Source of the DNA: GCA-020343675 sp964462945
Lineage (GTDB): Bacteria; Planctomycetota; Phycisphaerae; Sedimentisphaerales; Anaerobacaceae
NCBI GenBank assembly: GCA_964462945.1
Contig: CAYWZW010000011.1
Span: forward strand, 1 to 64,000
Direction: 5' to 3'
Length of the DNA: 64,000 nucleotides
Part shown: in pieces, positions 19,574 through 27,974 of the stretch
Layout: each line of letters opens with the position of its first letter
How positions within the stretch are numbered: position 1 is the first letter of the stretch
Notes under the pieces: model-generated
The model's database searches: none
Told to the model about the DNA's origin: nothing
The model's input: only the letters and a program-made list of their open reading frames with translations
Program-made: the position numbers and the translations under genes

Positions 19574-20296
19574 TTATCTCTTTGGCAAGATCCGGCGGAT
19601 GGTCAATAGCTCGGAAAGTACCCGCCAGGAGCTTCGCGTCGGCGAGAGCCGGCTGTCGCGGTCGCACGTCCAGTCAATCGGAAACTCTTTTATCCGGTAG
19701 CCTTCTCGTTGTGCCCGCATGATGATTTCTATGTCGAACGTGAAACCGTCCGTGATGCACTCGCCGTACAAGTGCCGGGCGACATCGCCTTTGTATATCT
19801 TGAATCCGCACTGTGTGTCGGTGAACTCCACGGGGACTTTCATATCGTGGATCACGAGCCAGTGGAACATCTTCGAGCACAGGCGCCGATAAAAACTCTG
19901 GGCTTTCTCAATATGACATCCGCGGGTTTTTCTTGAGCCGTGTGCGATTTCATATCCCCCGTTTTTGAGCAGGTCCAGCCCTCGGAGCGTTTCCTCGTAT
20001 GGCACGCAGCAGCCACTATCGGCAAACATGACATACCGGCCGCTGGAGTGTTTTACGCCCGTCCGGACGGCGTACCCTTTGCCGCGATGTGTTTCGTAGC
20101 GAATGACATCCAGTTTTATGTTCTGCGAAATCTGAACGCTTCTGGCCGCTTCGGCGGTGTTGTCCTCGCTGCCGTCATCGACGACGATGATCTCTCCGGC
20201 AAGCTGATGGCCCTCCAAAAACGCTGCCGCTGCCTCAACGTCCCGAGCGATCTTTTTACTTTCATCAAATGCCGGTATAACGATAGACAAATCCAT
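19574..20296 (-). CDS. Family 2 glycosyltransferase (dolichyl-phosphate-glucose synthase-like)
   Basis: A 240-residue GT2 enzyme. It starts MDLSIVIPAFDESKKI, the nucleotide-sugar-binding opening, with IIVVDDGSEDNT near 38-49. The metal-binding region reads MFADSGC rather than the more common DAD form. QCGFKIYKG and the C-terminal VLSELLTIR fit polyprenyl-phosphate glucosyl- or mannosyltransferases. ATG 20296 is preferred over TTG 20299. It is convergent with ApbE (39-nt gap). It could make the lipid-linked sugar donor used by the TIGR03663-type protein, a link supported only by proximity and family roles. Confidence 0.82.
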   Translation of the reverse strand: MDLSIVIPAFDESKKIARDVEAAAAFLEGHQLAGEIIVVDDGSEDNTAEAARSVQISQNIKLDVIRYETHRGKGYAVRTGVKHSSGRYVMFADSGCCVPYEETLRGLDLLKNGGYEIAHGSRKTRGCHIEKAQSFYRRLCSKMFHWLVIHDMKVPVEFTDTQCGFKIYKGDVARHLYGECITDGFTFDIEIIMRAQREGYRIKEFPIDWTCDRDSRLSPTRSSWRVLSELLTIRRILPKR

Positions 20297-20371
20297 CAAT
20301 GAGTTATATCCTACAGTGGCGAGTTTTTACAGTGTTGATGTCCGTGTGCTTTCATCTTTGAGCCCTGCCTG

Positions 20372-21526
20372 CTATGCTTTCACTATCTCTCCGTCACTTT
20401 CAGTTTTGAAAATGCGGCTGGAGGTGAGGAATTCGGTTTGCGTCAAGAGGCCGGCCGTATGCGTCTTGACGGCTGTTTCCATGTGCCTCTTATTTCTCAG
20501 CGCGGCACACGCCTTCTCGAATATCTTCTGCTGCAACGGACAGGACAGGTCGGCGTCGCTGACGATGCTCAGAAACCGCTTCTTGTTTCTGTCGGTGAAG
20601 TCGTTTCCCTGCTTGAGCACGAAATAAACCTCATACAACGCGATCAGATAAACCACTGCCAGCTCCACCGCCAGGCGGTAAAACTTGATGTAGTTCACAT
20701 CTTTGATGTACTCCCGATACATTTTGGAGTTCTCTCCGTCCTTGCGGTATTCTTTGTCTGCCTTCTTATACGGCCCGAGCTGCTGGCACGCCCGCAGTGT
20801 CAGCAGCAGATTATCGACGGAGTTTTCGATTTCTTCTTCTGTCGGGCACGTGCCGTAGGTTTCCACGAATCCCCGCTGCAGGAAGTAGCGGAACCAATCC
20901 TCGGCGTTTGTCGTGGTGATTCCCCTGACACAGTCCGCCCATCCTCGAAAGTCCTGCTTGAAAAAGTCGTACTTCGCGCCGCTCTTCTCTTCCAGCCGAT
21001 AGACCTCTTCGTACAGGAAATAATCCTGAAACACCTCGCACTCGCGGTGCTTTCTGCGATTCTGACCCTCGCGGTAGTAAGGGCCGGCGACGCTGTTGAC
21101 GACCGGATGAATGATCTGGTCGGCGGCGATGTGGGTCAGGTGCCCGGCGATATAGGCGAGCTTCCTCATATCGTCATCGTACAACTCGACGTGACCATTT
21201 TCCCTTATCACGTCAGTGAAAATGATCTGGACCAGCTTCAGCGGAAACTCGTTCGGCCGGTGCGAGTGCAAATGGTAGGACCAGGGAGTAACTCCCTTGG
21301 CCTGGACGAAGCCTTCTTGAAGCATGTCTTTGATGGAGCTGGACATTTTGGCATAGTAATAAAGATCGGGCCCCAGGCTCCCCAGATTCACGTACGCTTT
21401 GCAGTTCTTGCTCTCGGAGGCATCGTCCAGCACTTCTGCGAATTGCGCAAATTCATCGACCCCTTTCGCCTTAAGGGTTTGCAGCGCCTTGTGGGCGATC
21501 AGCATGTGCGTTACGTTTGCCGGCAT
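20372..21526 (-). CDS. Zinc-dependent phospholipase C-like protein
   Basis: A 384-residue protein of the zinc-dependent phospholipase C/S1-P1 nuclease fold. Predicted zinc ligands include H7 and H12 (MPANVTHMLIAHKAL), a GPDLYYY segment, the HLHSH motif, and YIAGHLTHIAADQIIHPVVN near 128-147. Such proteins hydrolyse phospholipids, or in some bacteria act as poorly characterised metallohydrolases. No signal peptide is seen, so a cytoplasmic location is likely. The long basic and charged C-terminal half has no domain that I recognise. It is 73 nt upstream (in transcription order) of the GT2 gene, so co-transcription is possible. Confidence 0.75.
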   Translation of the reverse strand: MPANVTHMLIAHKALQTLKAKGVDEFAQFAEVLDDASESKNCKAYVNLGSLGPDLYYYAKMSSSIKDMLQEGFVQAKGVTPWSYHLHSHRPNEFPLKLVQIIFTDVIRENGHVELYDDDMRKLAYIAGHLTHIAADQIIHPVVNSVAGPYYREGQNRRKHRECEVFQDYFLYEEVYRLEEKSGAKYDFFKQDFRGWADCVRGITTTNAEDWFRYFLQRGFVETYGTCPTEEEIENSVDNLLLTLRACQQLGPYKKADKEYRKDGENSKMYREYIKDVNYIKFYRLAVELAVVYLIALYEVYFVLKQGNDFTDRNKKRFLSIVSDADLSCPLQQKIFEKACAALRNKRHMETAVKTHTAGLLTQTEFLTSSRIFKTESDGEIVKA

Positions 21527-21680
21527 TGTATTTTCCTTTCTTTGTGCGAGTCAGCCTTCTGAAGAGTTTACGAAAGTTCACGGAGAACGCAAGGGTCTTT
21601 TCCGTGCCTGCCGACGGATCGGGCCGGCGGATCTTGAGAACGGCTAATAATGCCGATGCAGGAATTCAAAGATGAATCAA

Positions 21681-22529
21681 TCAGCGGGGCCAGGCTAACG
21701 GAAATGTTTCCGCGCGGGAATACGCATCAACGTGCCCGTCCAGGAGGGCGCAATTGCCCTTTCCTCCCAACTGGTTCCCGGAAGGGGCATGGTGAAAACC
21801 GGCGATGACGTCCCAGAACTGTCCCACGCCGTCCGGGCCGGGCCTGATCAGCCGGTAGCTGCCGGTTTTACTCAGCCAGCCTGCGATCATGGAGTCGTTG
21901 CCCGGAATCATATACGTGTCGTTCAACCCTGAGACGTTGTACTGGGTATCCACCAGGGCGCTTTCCTCGGTGAAGGAAAACGTCTCTGCGGGACGCTTGA
22001 CTTCGGAGAGCTTCATGACCCTCGATTTCTGGATCTCGCTGCTCGGGCTGCCCAGATAGGCGTTCATGGTGTAGTTGTACCAGGGCTTGTAGTTCTTGAG
22101 TTTGGCGGCGTCGGCTTGATAAAAGTGGTCTTGGGAAGCCTGGTAAGCGATCCGGGAAAAAGTCGGACAGATAAAAGCCCTGGCGTCCTGCAAATAAGGG
22201 AAAAACGGGCCGGCATACTCCGGATGGTTTCGCAGGTACAAGTCGCCGTTGCACCAGCGCAGGTGGATGGGGCTGCTCAGTCCCGACTCCACGGGATACG
22301 GGCTCGTCTGCGAAAAATAGCAGCTACCTGGGTTGCAGAATTTGTCGTCGTTGTCCCCGGTGTACATGAGTATCGCCACCGTGTAATTTTTCAGGTTGGA
22401 TTGGCACACCGCGCGCTGCCCCTGCTCCTTGGCTTTCTGAAGGGCCGGCATGAGAATCGCCAGCAGAAGGGCGATGACCGCAATGACCACCAACAATTCT
22501 ATGAGTGTAAACCCTTTTCTTCGCTGCAT
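21681..22529 (-). CDS. Prepilin-type protein with C-terminal H-X-DG motif
   Basis: A 282-residue type IV pilin/type II secretion pseudopilin-like protein. The N-terminus MQRRKGFTLIELLVVIAV is a prepilin peptidase site (cleavage before F) followed by the hydrophobic helix. The C-terminus has LLDGHVDAY, the processing-associated H-X-DG element common in Planctomycetota and Lentisphaerota, where dozens of such genes occur per genome with unknown role. GGAGGA (complement of 22539-22544) lies 9 nt upstream of the ATG; the longer frame from 22604 is rejected. It is divergent from the DAHP synthase gene. Confidence 0.88.
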   Translation of the reverse strand: MQRRKGFTLIELLVVIAVIALLLAILMPALQKAKEQGQRAVCQSNLKNYTVAILMYTGDNDDKFCNPGSCYFSQTSPYPVESGLSSPIHLRWCNGDLYLRNHPEYAGPFFPYLQDARAFICPTFSRIAYQASQDHFYQADAAKLKNYKPWYNYTMNAYLGSPSSEIQKSRVMKLSEVKRPAETFSFTEESALVDTQYNVSGLNDTYMIPGNDSMIAGWLSKTGSYRLIRPGPDGVGQFWDVIAGFHHAPSGNQLGGKGNCALLDGHVDAYSRAETFPLAWPR

Positions 22530-22711
22530 CGCAGTTTGTCCTCCACAAGCGTTTATTCGACATTTTCCACGTGCAACCTGCAGGCACATCGAGACGCCTT
22601 GCACACCCCATGATAACAGGTTTGCGCCGGAATTACCACTATTTTGACATTTTCTGGTCGTCCCGAGAATTTCCCAGCCCTCTTCCGGGCGATATCCGGC
22701 ACTCTCTAACC

Positions 22712-22740
22712 TTGAATTTTTCCGGCTCTGGGGCTATGCT
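22712..22740 (+). promoter_or_regulatory. Promoter for the DAHP synthase/chorismate mutase gene
   Basis: TTGAAT (22712-22717), 17-nt spacer, TATGCT (22735-22740). The predicted transcript begins near 22747, right at the hairpin described in the next entry. Confidence 0.6.
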
Positions 22741-22745
22741 CTGCG

Positions 22746-22790
22746 GACAGATTGTTCTGCGCGAACGTCTCATGGATGAAGCAATCTGTC
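22746..22790 (+). promoter_or_regulatory. 5' leader hairpin before the DAHP synthase gene
   Basis: GACAGATTG (22746-22754) pairs perfectly with CAATCTGTC (22782-22790), extendable by wobble pairs to about 12 bp. The loop of roughly 23 nt contains an ATG (22772) that opens a 19-codon frame ending in TGA at 22829-22831, in frame with and two codons before the main ATG 22835. It could be a leader or attenuator; no T-run follows the hairpin. Confidence 0.45.
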
Positions 22791-22834
22791 TCGGAACGGA
22801 GAAATTCATGGTAGTAAAGGGGTTTGAGTGATCG

Positions 22835-23923
22835 ATGCCTGAGAATTTGAAGAAGCTAAGCCGGGATCTGGCGAAAATCTCGACGTGGTTGAGGTTTGAC
22901 AAAGTTCCCTGGGTGATTGCGGGCCCGTGCAGCGCCGAGTCGCAAGAGCAAGTTATTTCAACGGCCCGAGAGCTGATGAAGTCTCCTCACGTGAAGGTTT
23001 TTCGTGCCGGGATCTGGAAACCTCGCACCCGGCCCAACACCTTTGAGGGCGTCGGCAAAGTGGGCCTGGAATGGCTCAAGGCGGTCAAGGCCGAGACCTC
23101 TCTGCTGACGACCACCGAGGTGGCCGGCGCGCAGCACGTAGCGCTTTGTCTCGACCATGACGTTGACATTCTCTGGATTGGGGCAAGAACGACGGTCAAT
23201 CCATTCCTGGTTCAGGAGATCGCTGATGCTTTGAAGGGTGTTGATATCCCCGTGCTTGTGAAGAATCCTGTTAATGCTGAGCTTGGTCTGTGGCTGGGGG
23301 CCATCGAGAGGTTGTATCACGCCGGCATAAGAAAGCTCGCCGCTATACATCGGGGCTTTTCAACATACGTGGAGATGGAATACCGCAACCACCCAAACTG
23401 GCAGATTCCCATCGAGCTGAAAAGACTTTTGCCTGATCTGCCTCTGATTTGCGACCCGAGCCATATCGGCGGCAAGCGCGATCTCATAGAACCTATCTCC
23501 CAGACCGCGCTGGACTTGGGTATCGAGGGCCTTATGATCGAGACTCACATCGACCCGGACCGGGCGCTGAGCGATTCGAAACAGCAAATTACGCCGAAAG
23601 CTCTCATCGAGCTGCTCGACAGGCTTCGGGTACGAAACACTGAGATCACAGACAAACAGGTGAAGGGACAGATGGCGCATCTGCGTGCCCAGATCAGCCA
23701 CGTGGATTCGCAAATCATCCAGGACCTGGCGGAGAGGATGAGGTGGGTCGAAGAGATAGGCAGGCTCAAGCAGGAACACAACATTCCCGTTCTTCAGATT
23801 CATCGGTGGGAGAGCCTTCTTCAGGATCATATAGCCAAAGCCAGGCAGCTTGGACTGGACGGGGAATTCGTCAAGGCTGTCTTCGAAGTTATCCATGCTC
23901 AAGCCGTCAGGAGGCAGTTGTAG
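22835..23923 (+). CDS. Bifunctional DAHP synthase/chorismate mutase (type II)
   Basis: A 362-residue enzyme of the shikimate pathway. Residues about 20-265 are a type I-beta (KDO8P-synthase-like) DAHP synthase: IAGPCSAES, KPRTRPNTFEGVG, and ICDPSHIGGKRD (metal and phosphoenolpyruvate site). Residues about 275-362 are an all-helical AroQ chorismate mutase (LRAQISHVDSQIIQDLAERM, then IGRLKQ). The synthase-then-mutase order is the arrangement known from Bacteroidetes. It condenses PEP with erythrose-4-phosphate and converts chorismate to prephenate, with the mutase domain often mediating feedback. The start has a weak ribosome site (GGGG 10-14 nt upstream), which may reflect coupling to the upstream mini-frame. 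Confidence 0.88.
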   Translation: MPENLKKLSRDLAKISTWLRFDKVPWVIAGPCSAESQEQVISTARELMKSPHVKVFRAGIWKPRTRPNTFEGVGKVGLEWLKAVKAETSLLTTTEVAGAQHVALCLDHDVDILWIGARTTVNPFLVQEIADALKGVDIPVLVKNPVNAELGLWLGAIERLYHAGIRKLAAIHRGFSTYVEMEYRNHPNWQIPIELKRLLPDLPLICDPSHIGGKRDLIEPISQTALDLGIEGLMIETHIDPDRALSDSKQQITPKALIELLDRLRVRNTEITDKQVKGQMAHLRAQISHVDSQIIQDLAERMRWVEEIGRLKQEHNIPVLQIHRWESLLQDHIAKARQLGLDGEFVKAVFEVIHAQAVRRQL

Positions 23924-23966
23924 GTGCTTCGCAGCCGAAGAATATTTTGCAGAGAAAGGGGGAAAA

Positions 23967-24365
23967 ATGATTCAGAAACACAAGACCATACTTGGGACGG
24001 TACTTGTCTTGAGTACGCTTATCCTTCTGGGCGTTTCGTTTTTGCCGAGCGTCTCTGAAACGGAAGCTCAGAAAACCAGCGGCATTGACATTCATCCGGC
24101 GGCGGATGTCCATCCTTCAGTGATATTGGAAGGAAATGTGACTGTGGGCCCCTATACGAAAATCGACGCCGGGACAATCATCACCGGAAACGTGAGCATC
24201 GGCCATCACAGCCTGATTCGCTGCAATGCGACGATAAGAGGCACGAACACGATCGGCAATTATACGCACATCTATGACAACGTGAACATCGAAGGCGGTC
24301 GGCCCGCGAAGGTCGGCTCGTCGAGGGCACAGGTGCCGGACCGGTCCATGATTGGTGATGGATAG
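23967..24365 (+). CDS. Truncated hexapeptide-repeat (left-handed beta-helix) exported protein
   Basis: A 132-residue protein with an N-terminal hydrophobic anchor or signal (about 8-25) and hexapeptide repeats from about 45: VHPSVILEGNVTVGPYTKI, GTIITGNVSIGHHS and ATIRGTNTIGNYTHI, the LpxA-like or gamma-carbonic-anhydrase fold. It stops abruptly at SMIGDG, where relatives normally continue with further coils and a C-terminal helix, so it is probably truncated. The break lies 1 nt from the end of the convergent small zinc-ribbon gene, which suggests an indel or rearrangement here. AAAGGGGG precedes ATG 23967. Function is unknown. Confidence 0.6.
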   Translation: MIQKHKTILGTVLVLSTLILLGVSFLPSVSETEAQKTSGIDIHPAADVHPSVILEGNVTVGPYTKIDAGTIITGNVSIGHHSLIRCNATIRGTNTIGNYTHIYDNVNIEGGRPAKVGSSRAQVPDRSMIGDG

Positions 24366-24366
24366 C

Positions 24367-24570
24367 CTACAAGGGAACCGGAACACAGAGACTGGTATCC
24401 CTCTTGGCCGTACGGCCGCAGTGATTGCACCGGTACTTTGGCTCCTCGACCAAAGCTCCATATTCTTGCTTGTTAGCCAGATGAAAACCCTGCGACATTA
24501 TGTAGCACAGATGCTCGGTATGGACACCTGTGCGGCATTCTCTATTAATCTGTCCAATTGTCGTTGCCAT
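24367..24570 (-). CDS. Small zinc-ribbon protein
   Basis: A 67-residue protein, easily missed. The C-terminal half has YRCNHCGRTA followed by SLCVPVPL, a rubredoxin- or zinc-ribbon-like arrangement with a CxxC pair and a further Cys, plus Cys residues at RECRTG and HLCYIM near the N-terminus. AAGGA lies 10 nt upstream of the ATG. I recall short conserved hypothetical proteins ending in a CGR...LCxPxxL pattern in anaerobic bacteria, but cannot verify this. It converges on the truncated hexapeptide gene with a 1-nt gap. A metal-binding or nucleic-acid-binding role is possible. Confidence 0.6.
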   Translation of the reverse strand: MATTIGQINRECRTGVHTEHLCYIMSQGFHLANKQEYGALVEEPKYRCNHCGRTAKRDTSLCVPVPL

Positions 24571-24972
24571 GATAAACGCATCCTTACTGATAAACTTTGT
24601 TGTAAGCAGTTATACGACATTTTATCGCAGAGGTTCACCAGTGTCCATCAAAACCGGCTGTACCTGGGGAATCACAGCCCTTGAATGCACGGAGGAGCTT
24701 AGGGCGACCGATTATTCTGTGGCACGGGCTTCCGGCCCGTGAAAGACATGGCCAAGATGGCCATGCCGCAAGGTGTGACGGCCGGCTCGGATTGTGAATT
24801 AGTGACCGGCGAGTGCTCCTCCGCATCACTCGCCTGGTCACGTCCAACCCTCTACCGGCCACGTACCTTATCGGCAAGAAATTGCACGGCGTTAACTTGG
24901 GAAGAAAAAACATCGAGCGGCCGGCTCTGCAAATGGCGGGACGACGAGGGGCCGGCGGGTGCGGCCCGACCG
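24571..24972. repeat. Gene-free stretch with two tandem palindromes
   Basis: CACGGGC-ttccg-GCCCGTG (24723-24741) is followed 5 nt later by CATGGCC-aagat-GGCCATG (24747-24765). Both are 7-bp perfect inverted repeats with 5-nt loops and look like a two-unit REP-type element. The remainder of this 400-nt stretch shows no gene or promoter that I can support. Confidence 0.6.
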
Positions 24973-26121
24973 TCAAGGCTTCTTGGGGGTCCCGGAATGT
25001 AATAAGCCGTGAAAATATTCCCACGTCCAGGCCTTCGAGCCGTCCGGCCGGATCAGCCAGAAACCCCGAACCGCGTCATTACTTTTTATGGGCGGCACGT
25101 GCTTTGGGTCCTGTAACTCATTGCAGTACAGTTGCCAGTACACTACGTACGGACAGCCCCAATCGAGAGCGGTCTTTACCGCGTTGGGAATCGCCTTCTG
25201 GATTTGTTCGGTGGAAAATTTGTTCTCCGGCATGCCAAACTCGCCTACATAAACGTTTCGAGCGCCGAAGACCGGGCTGTCCGGCGTATTCGTCGCGATG
25301 AAATCCAGCGCCTCGCGGAAAACATTGGGGTCCTCAAAGCGTTCCGTTGCCGCATCCCACGCCGAATATGAGACCAAATCCAATTTTGTATGAGGAAGAA
25401 CGGTGTTCACGACGTTAGGCTTGCCTTGCCTCATGGAGGGGACGACGCGGTTCACTTCTGCTGCGTGGAATACGCGGACTCTGTTCGTTCCCACTTCTTC
25501 CCTGGCCTGATTCACTCCCGCCTGCCGTGCGTTGAGCCAGTCGATCATGCCGACTACAGCCTCCGGCTTCGGGTCAACGTTCCTGTCATAATTTCCGCGA
25601 ATCAGCCAGTCGCCTTCCCAGTGCTGTAAAATAAAGGTCTTGCCGGTCCGTTTGTACGTGGTCAGAAGGTATTTGGCCAATTCGTAAAACTGCCGCTGTT
25701 CGTCCAGCTTCTGCTCCCTGGTAAGGCCCTTCCTCCAGTAGGCTGCGTCATTCCCCATGGAGAAACACATCAGAACGTACGTGGTCATGGGTTTGTCGAA
25801 TAGTTCCCTGAAGTAGGGTGACTGTGCGGTCTCCACCAGACTATCCAGCTTGGGCCATTGTGAATTAAAGGGGTACGAGCGCTGGGGATTGTGAAACCAG
25901 ACCTTGATGACCCGTGATCCCAAGGCCAGAATCTGATCGGCTCCCTCGTTCAAAAAGTCTTTGTCCGTCAGATAATACTTGCCGTCCACGTGCGTCACGC
26001 CTATGACATCGCGCAGCTCTCTTCCAGCACGTGGGTCGGTGCCGGCGATCGCTCTGCGTTCGCCCGGCCCACAACCGATACAAATTGCTGCTGACAAGAT
26101 GGCTGCAAGATAACTTCGCAT
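24973..26121 (-). CDS. Putative glycoside-hydrolase-like lipoprotein (TIM-barrel type)
   Basis: A 382-residue predicted lipoprotein: the signal peptide ends in a lipobox AICIGC, Cys near residue 17. The body resembles clan GH-A glycosidases: IKVWFHNPQ near 75, LQHWEGDWLI near 165 (acid/base Glu position after a strand) and VYVGEFGMPE near 310 (candidate nucleophile Glu), with VVYWQLYCNE near 345. Family assignment is uncertain. Together with the sulfatase, GH127 and mutarotase it fits extracellular polysaccharide use. It is divergent from the mutarotase gene, and a 14-bp palindrome (TGTCC-AGAC-GGACA, 26147-26160) lies just upstream of its start. Confidence 0.55.
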   Translation of the reverse strand: MRSYLAAILSAAICIGCGPGERRAIAGTDPRAGRELRDVIGVTHVDGKYYLTDKDFLNEGADQILALGSRVIKVWFHNPQRSYPFNSQWPKLDSLVETAQSPYFRELFDKPMTTYVLMCFSMGNDAAYWRKGLTREQKLDEQRQFYELAKYLLTTYKRTGKTFILQHWEGDWLIRGNYDRNVDPKPEAVVGMIDWLNARQAGVNQAREEVGTNRVRVFHAAEVNRVVPSMRQGKPNVVNTVLPHTKLDLVSYSAWDAATERFEDPNVFREALDFIATNTPDSPVFGARNVYVGEFGMPENKFSTEQIQKAIPNAVKTALDWGCPYVVYWQLYCNELQDPKHVPPIKSNDAVRGFWLIRPDGSKAWTWEYFHGLLHSGTPKKP

Positions 26122-26146
26122 TTTTCAACCTCTCTCAAATGATAGC

Positions 26147-26160
26147 TGTCCAGACGGACA
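26147..26160. promoter_or_regulatory. Candidate operator palindrome in the divergent region
   Basis: TGTCC-AGAC-GGACA forms a perfect 5-bp inverted repeat with a 4-nt centre, 26 nt upstream of the minus-strand lipoprotein ATG and about 56 nt upstream of the plus-strand promoter. A regulator-binding role is inferred only from placement and symmetry. Confidence 0.3.
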
Positions 26161-26215
26161 ATTTCCACACGTTTTTTTCGGGGATTCCGTCGTGGTGGCA
26201 AGTGCCTGAAAAATG

Positions 26216-26244
26216 TTGAGACTATGACGCAGGCAAAGTATAAT
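26216..26244 (+). promoter_or_regulatory. Promoter for the aldose 1-epimerase gene
   Basis: TTGAGA (26216-26221), 17-nt spacer, TATAAT (26239-26244). The -10 box is a perfect consensus match. The predicted leader is about 83 nt. Confidence 0.7.
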
Positions 26245-26333
26245 CCGACGACGACTCAGGGTATGGTCTCTGTGAATGAGACGTCGGCGCTCTATTTCGC
26301 AGTTCAACGCAATTTTCGTTGAAAGGGCTTATG

Positions 26334-27476
26334 ATGAACTATTTATCCAGAATGTTTGTTGTTCTCTTGGCGGGAACTGTAATTGTTTCATTGGCCGGTT
26401 GCAATACACAAGGAAGAGCGACAATGACGATTGAGAAGGAACCATTCGGGAAAACGAAGGGCGGGAATGTGGCACACATTTACACGCTTACAAATGCCAA
26501 CGGCTGCGAAGCCAGAATCACCAACTACGGCGGGATAGTGGTTTCCCTGAAAGTCCCCGACCAGAACGGTAAATTGGGTGACGTCGTCTTAGGCTATGAA
26601 ACATTGGATGAATATATCAAGAACAATCCCTATTTCGGTGCTCTCATTGGTAGATACGGCAACAGAATTGCGAAAGGCAAATTCACGCTCAACGGCAAAG
26701 AATACCCGTTAGCCGTCAATAACGGCGAGAATCATCTGCACGGCGGCATCGTGGGCTTTGACAAGGTGGTATGGGCTGCAAAAGAGATCAAGGAGGCCCA
26801 AGGCGTAGGATTGAAGCTTACCTATCTGAGCAAAGATGGGGAGGAAGGCTATCCGGGCAATTTATCCGTCACCGTCCGGTATCTTTGGACCAACGATAAC
26901 GAGCTGCGAATCGATTACGCCGCCACAACAGACCGGCAAACCGTCGTGAATTTAACGAATCATTCCTATTTCAATCTGGCCGGCAAAGGGGACATTCTGG
27001 GCCATGAGCTGATGATCGACGCGGACAAATTCACGCCGGTGGATGAGGGACTCATACCGATGGGGGAGCTTCGCAACGTCGCGGGAACGCCGATGGATTT
27101 CAGAAAGGCTACGGCTATCGGCGCCCGCATTGAGCAGCAGGACGAGCAGTTGAAGTTCGGCCTCGGCTACGATCATAACTGGGTGCTGAATCGCTACGGC
27201 GGCTCGCTGCGACTGGTTGCGAGCGTGTATGAGCCGACCACGAGCCGGGTGCTGGAAGTGCACACCACGGAACCGGGTTTACAGTTCTACTGCGGCAATT
27301 TCCTGGACGGCACGATCACCGGAAAGTACGGCACCGTGTACCACAAACGGCATGGGTTCTGCCTGGAGACCCAACATTTTCCGGACTCCCCGAACAAGCC
27401 CAATTTCCCCTCCACAGTGCTTAAACCGGGTGACAAATATACCTCGACGACGATTTACAAATTCACCACAAAATGA
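26334..27476 (+). CDS. Aldose 1-epimerase (mutarotase), lipoprotein form
   Basis: A 380-residue galactose mutarotase family enzyme that interconverts alpha and beta anomers of free aldoses. The signal peptide ends in the lipobox SLAGC, so it is likely anchored outside the cytoplasmic membrane. Family motifs: ITNYGGIVVSLKVPD, YFGALIGRYGNRIAKG, ENHLHGG (first catalytic His region), LTNHSYFNLAG (second His), GYDHNWVL, and the C-terminal FCLETQHFPDSPN (catalytic Glu region). Length is normal. ATG 26334 is preferred over ATG 26331 because AAAGGG is 6 nt away. Confidence 0.92.
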   Translation: MNYLSRMFVVLLAGTVIVSLAGCNTQGRATMTIEKEPFGKTKGGNVAHIYTLTNANGCEARITNYGGIVVSLKVPDQNGKLGDVVLGYETLDEYIKNNPYFGALIGRYGNRIAKGKFTLNGKEYPLAVNNGENHLHGGIVGFDKVVWAAKEIKEAQGVGLKLTYLSKDGEEGYPGNLSVTVRYLWTNDNELRIDYAATTDRQTVVNLTNHSYFNLAGKGDILGHELMIDADKFTPVDEGLIPMGELRNVAGTPMDFRKATAIGARIEQQDEQLKFGLGYDHNWVLNRYGGSLRLVASVYEPTTSRVLEVHTTEPGLQFYCGNFLDGTITGKYGTVYHKRHGFCLETQHFPDSPNKPNFPSTVLKPGDKYTSTTIYKFTTK

Positions 27477-27571
27477 AGCTGCAAACACCGGCGACGAAAG
27501 CCGTATCTCTCACCGGCGCGTTGCACTTGCCATGTGAATTCGCCTTTGTTATTATCGGCTAAGAGAAACGG

Positions 27572-27970
27572 ATGCAAGTGCGCCTGTTGTGCAAGACAGA
27601 TCATCAGGAACTATTGGAGGCCTGCAGAGAGATCATGAGGGACGATGAACTTATGAAGCCCGGCATGAAATATCCGGTACGCGGAGCTAAACGCCGTCCG
27701 GAGATATCACGGCTACCAAAGCCAATTTTAGACCTTGAACCAAGTGCTGTGTTTACACCCAACCCAATTGAATACATAAGGCTTGAAATGGCCGGAGGCG
27801 CGAACCATTTTCGAGTGCGCGCATACCCAGAGAATTTTCAGAAGCCTTTCGCCAATTTCGAATACGGCGACAAAGAGCTTATTCCTGGCCTGTGGTATTA
27901 CGACGACGGGTACCATCAGAATCCAGAGTACGGTAAGAAGATAGAGGATTTGATGCAAAAACATAAGTAG
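27572..27970 (+). CDS. Hypothetical protein, 132 residues
   Basis: A small soluble protein that I do not recognise. It opens MQVRLLCKTDHQELLEACRE, has a PEISRLPKPILDLEPSA segment and an aromatic-rich C-terminal half (NFEYGDKELIPGLWYYDDGYHQ). There is no signal peptide or TM segment. Codon use and composition match its neighbours, and no long overlapping frame competes with it, so it is likely real. It stands alone between the mutarotase gene and a palindromic repeat. Confidence 0.6.
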   Translation: MQVRLLCKTDHQELLEACREIMRDDELMKPGMKYPVRGAKRRPEISRLPKPILDLEPSAVFTPNPIEYIRLEMAGGANHFRVRAYPENFQKPFANFEYGDKELIPGLWYYDDGYHQNPEYGKKIEDLMQKHK

Positions 27971-27974
27971 ATTC

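Noticed and set aside
20438..21562. Long plus-strand open frame (374 codons) opposite the phospholipase C-like gene
   Set aside because: It is the antisense shadow of a gene with clear zinc-ligand motifs, and its translation shows no family pattern or ribosome site.
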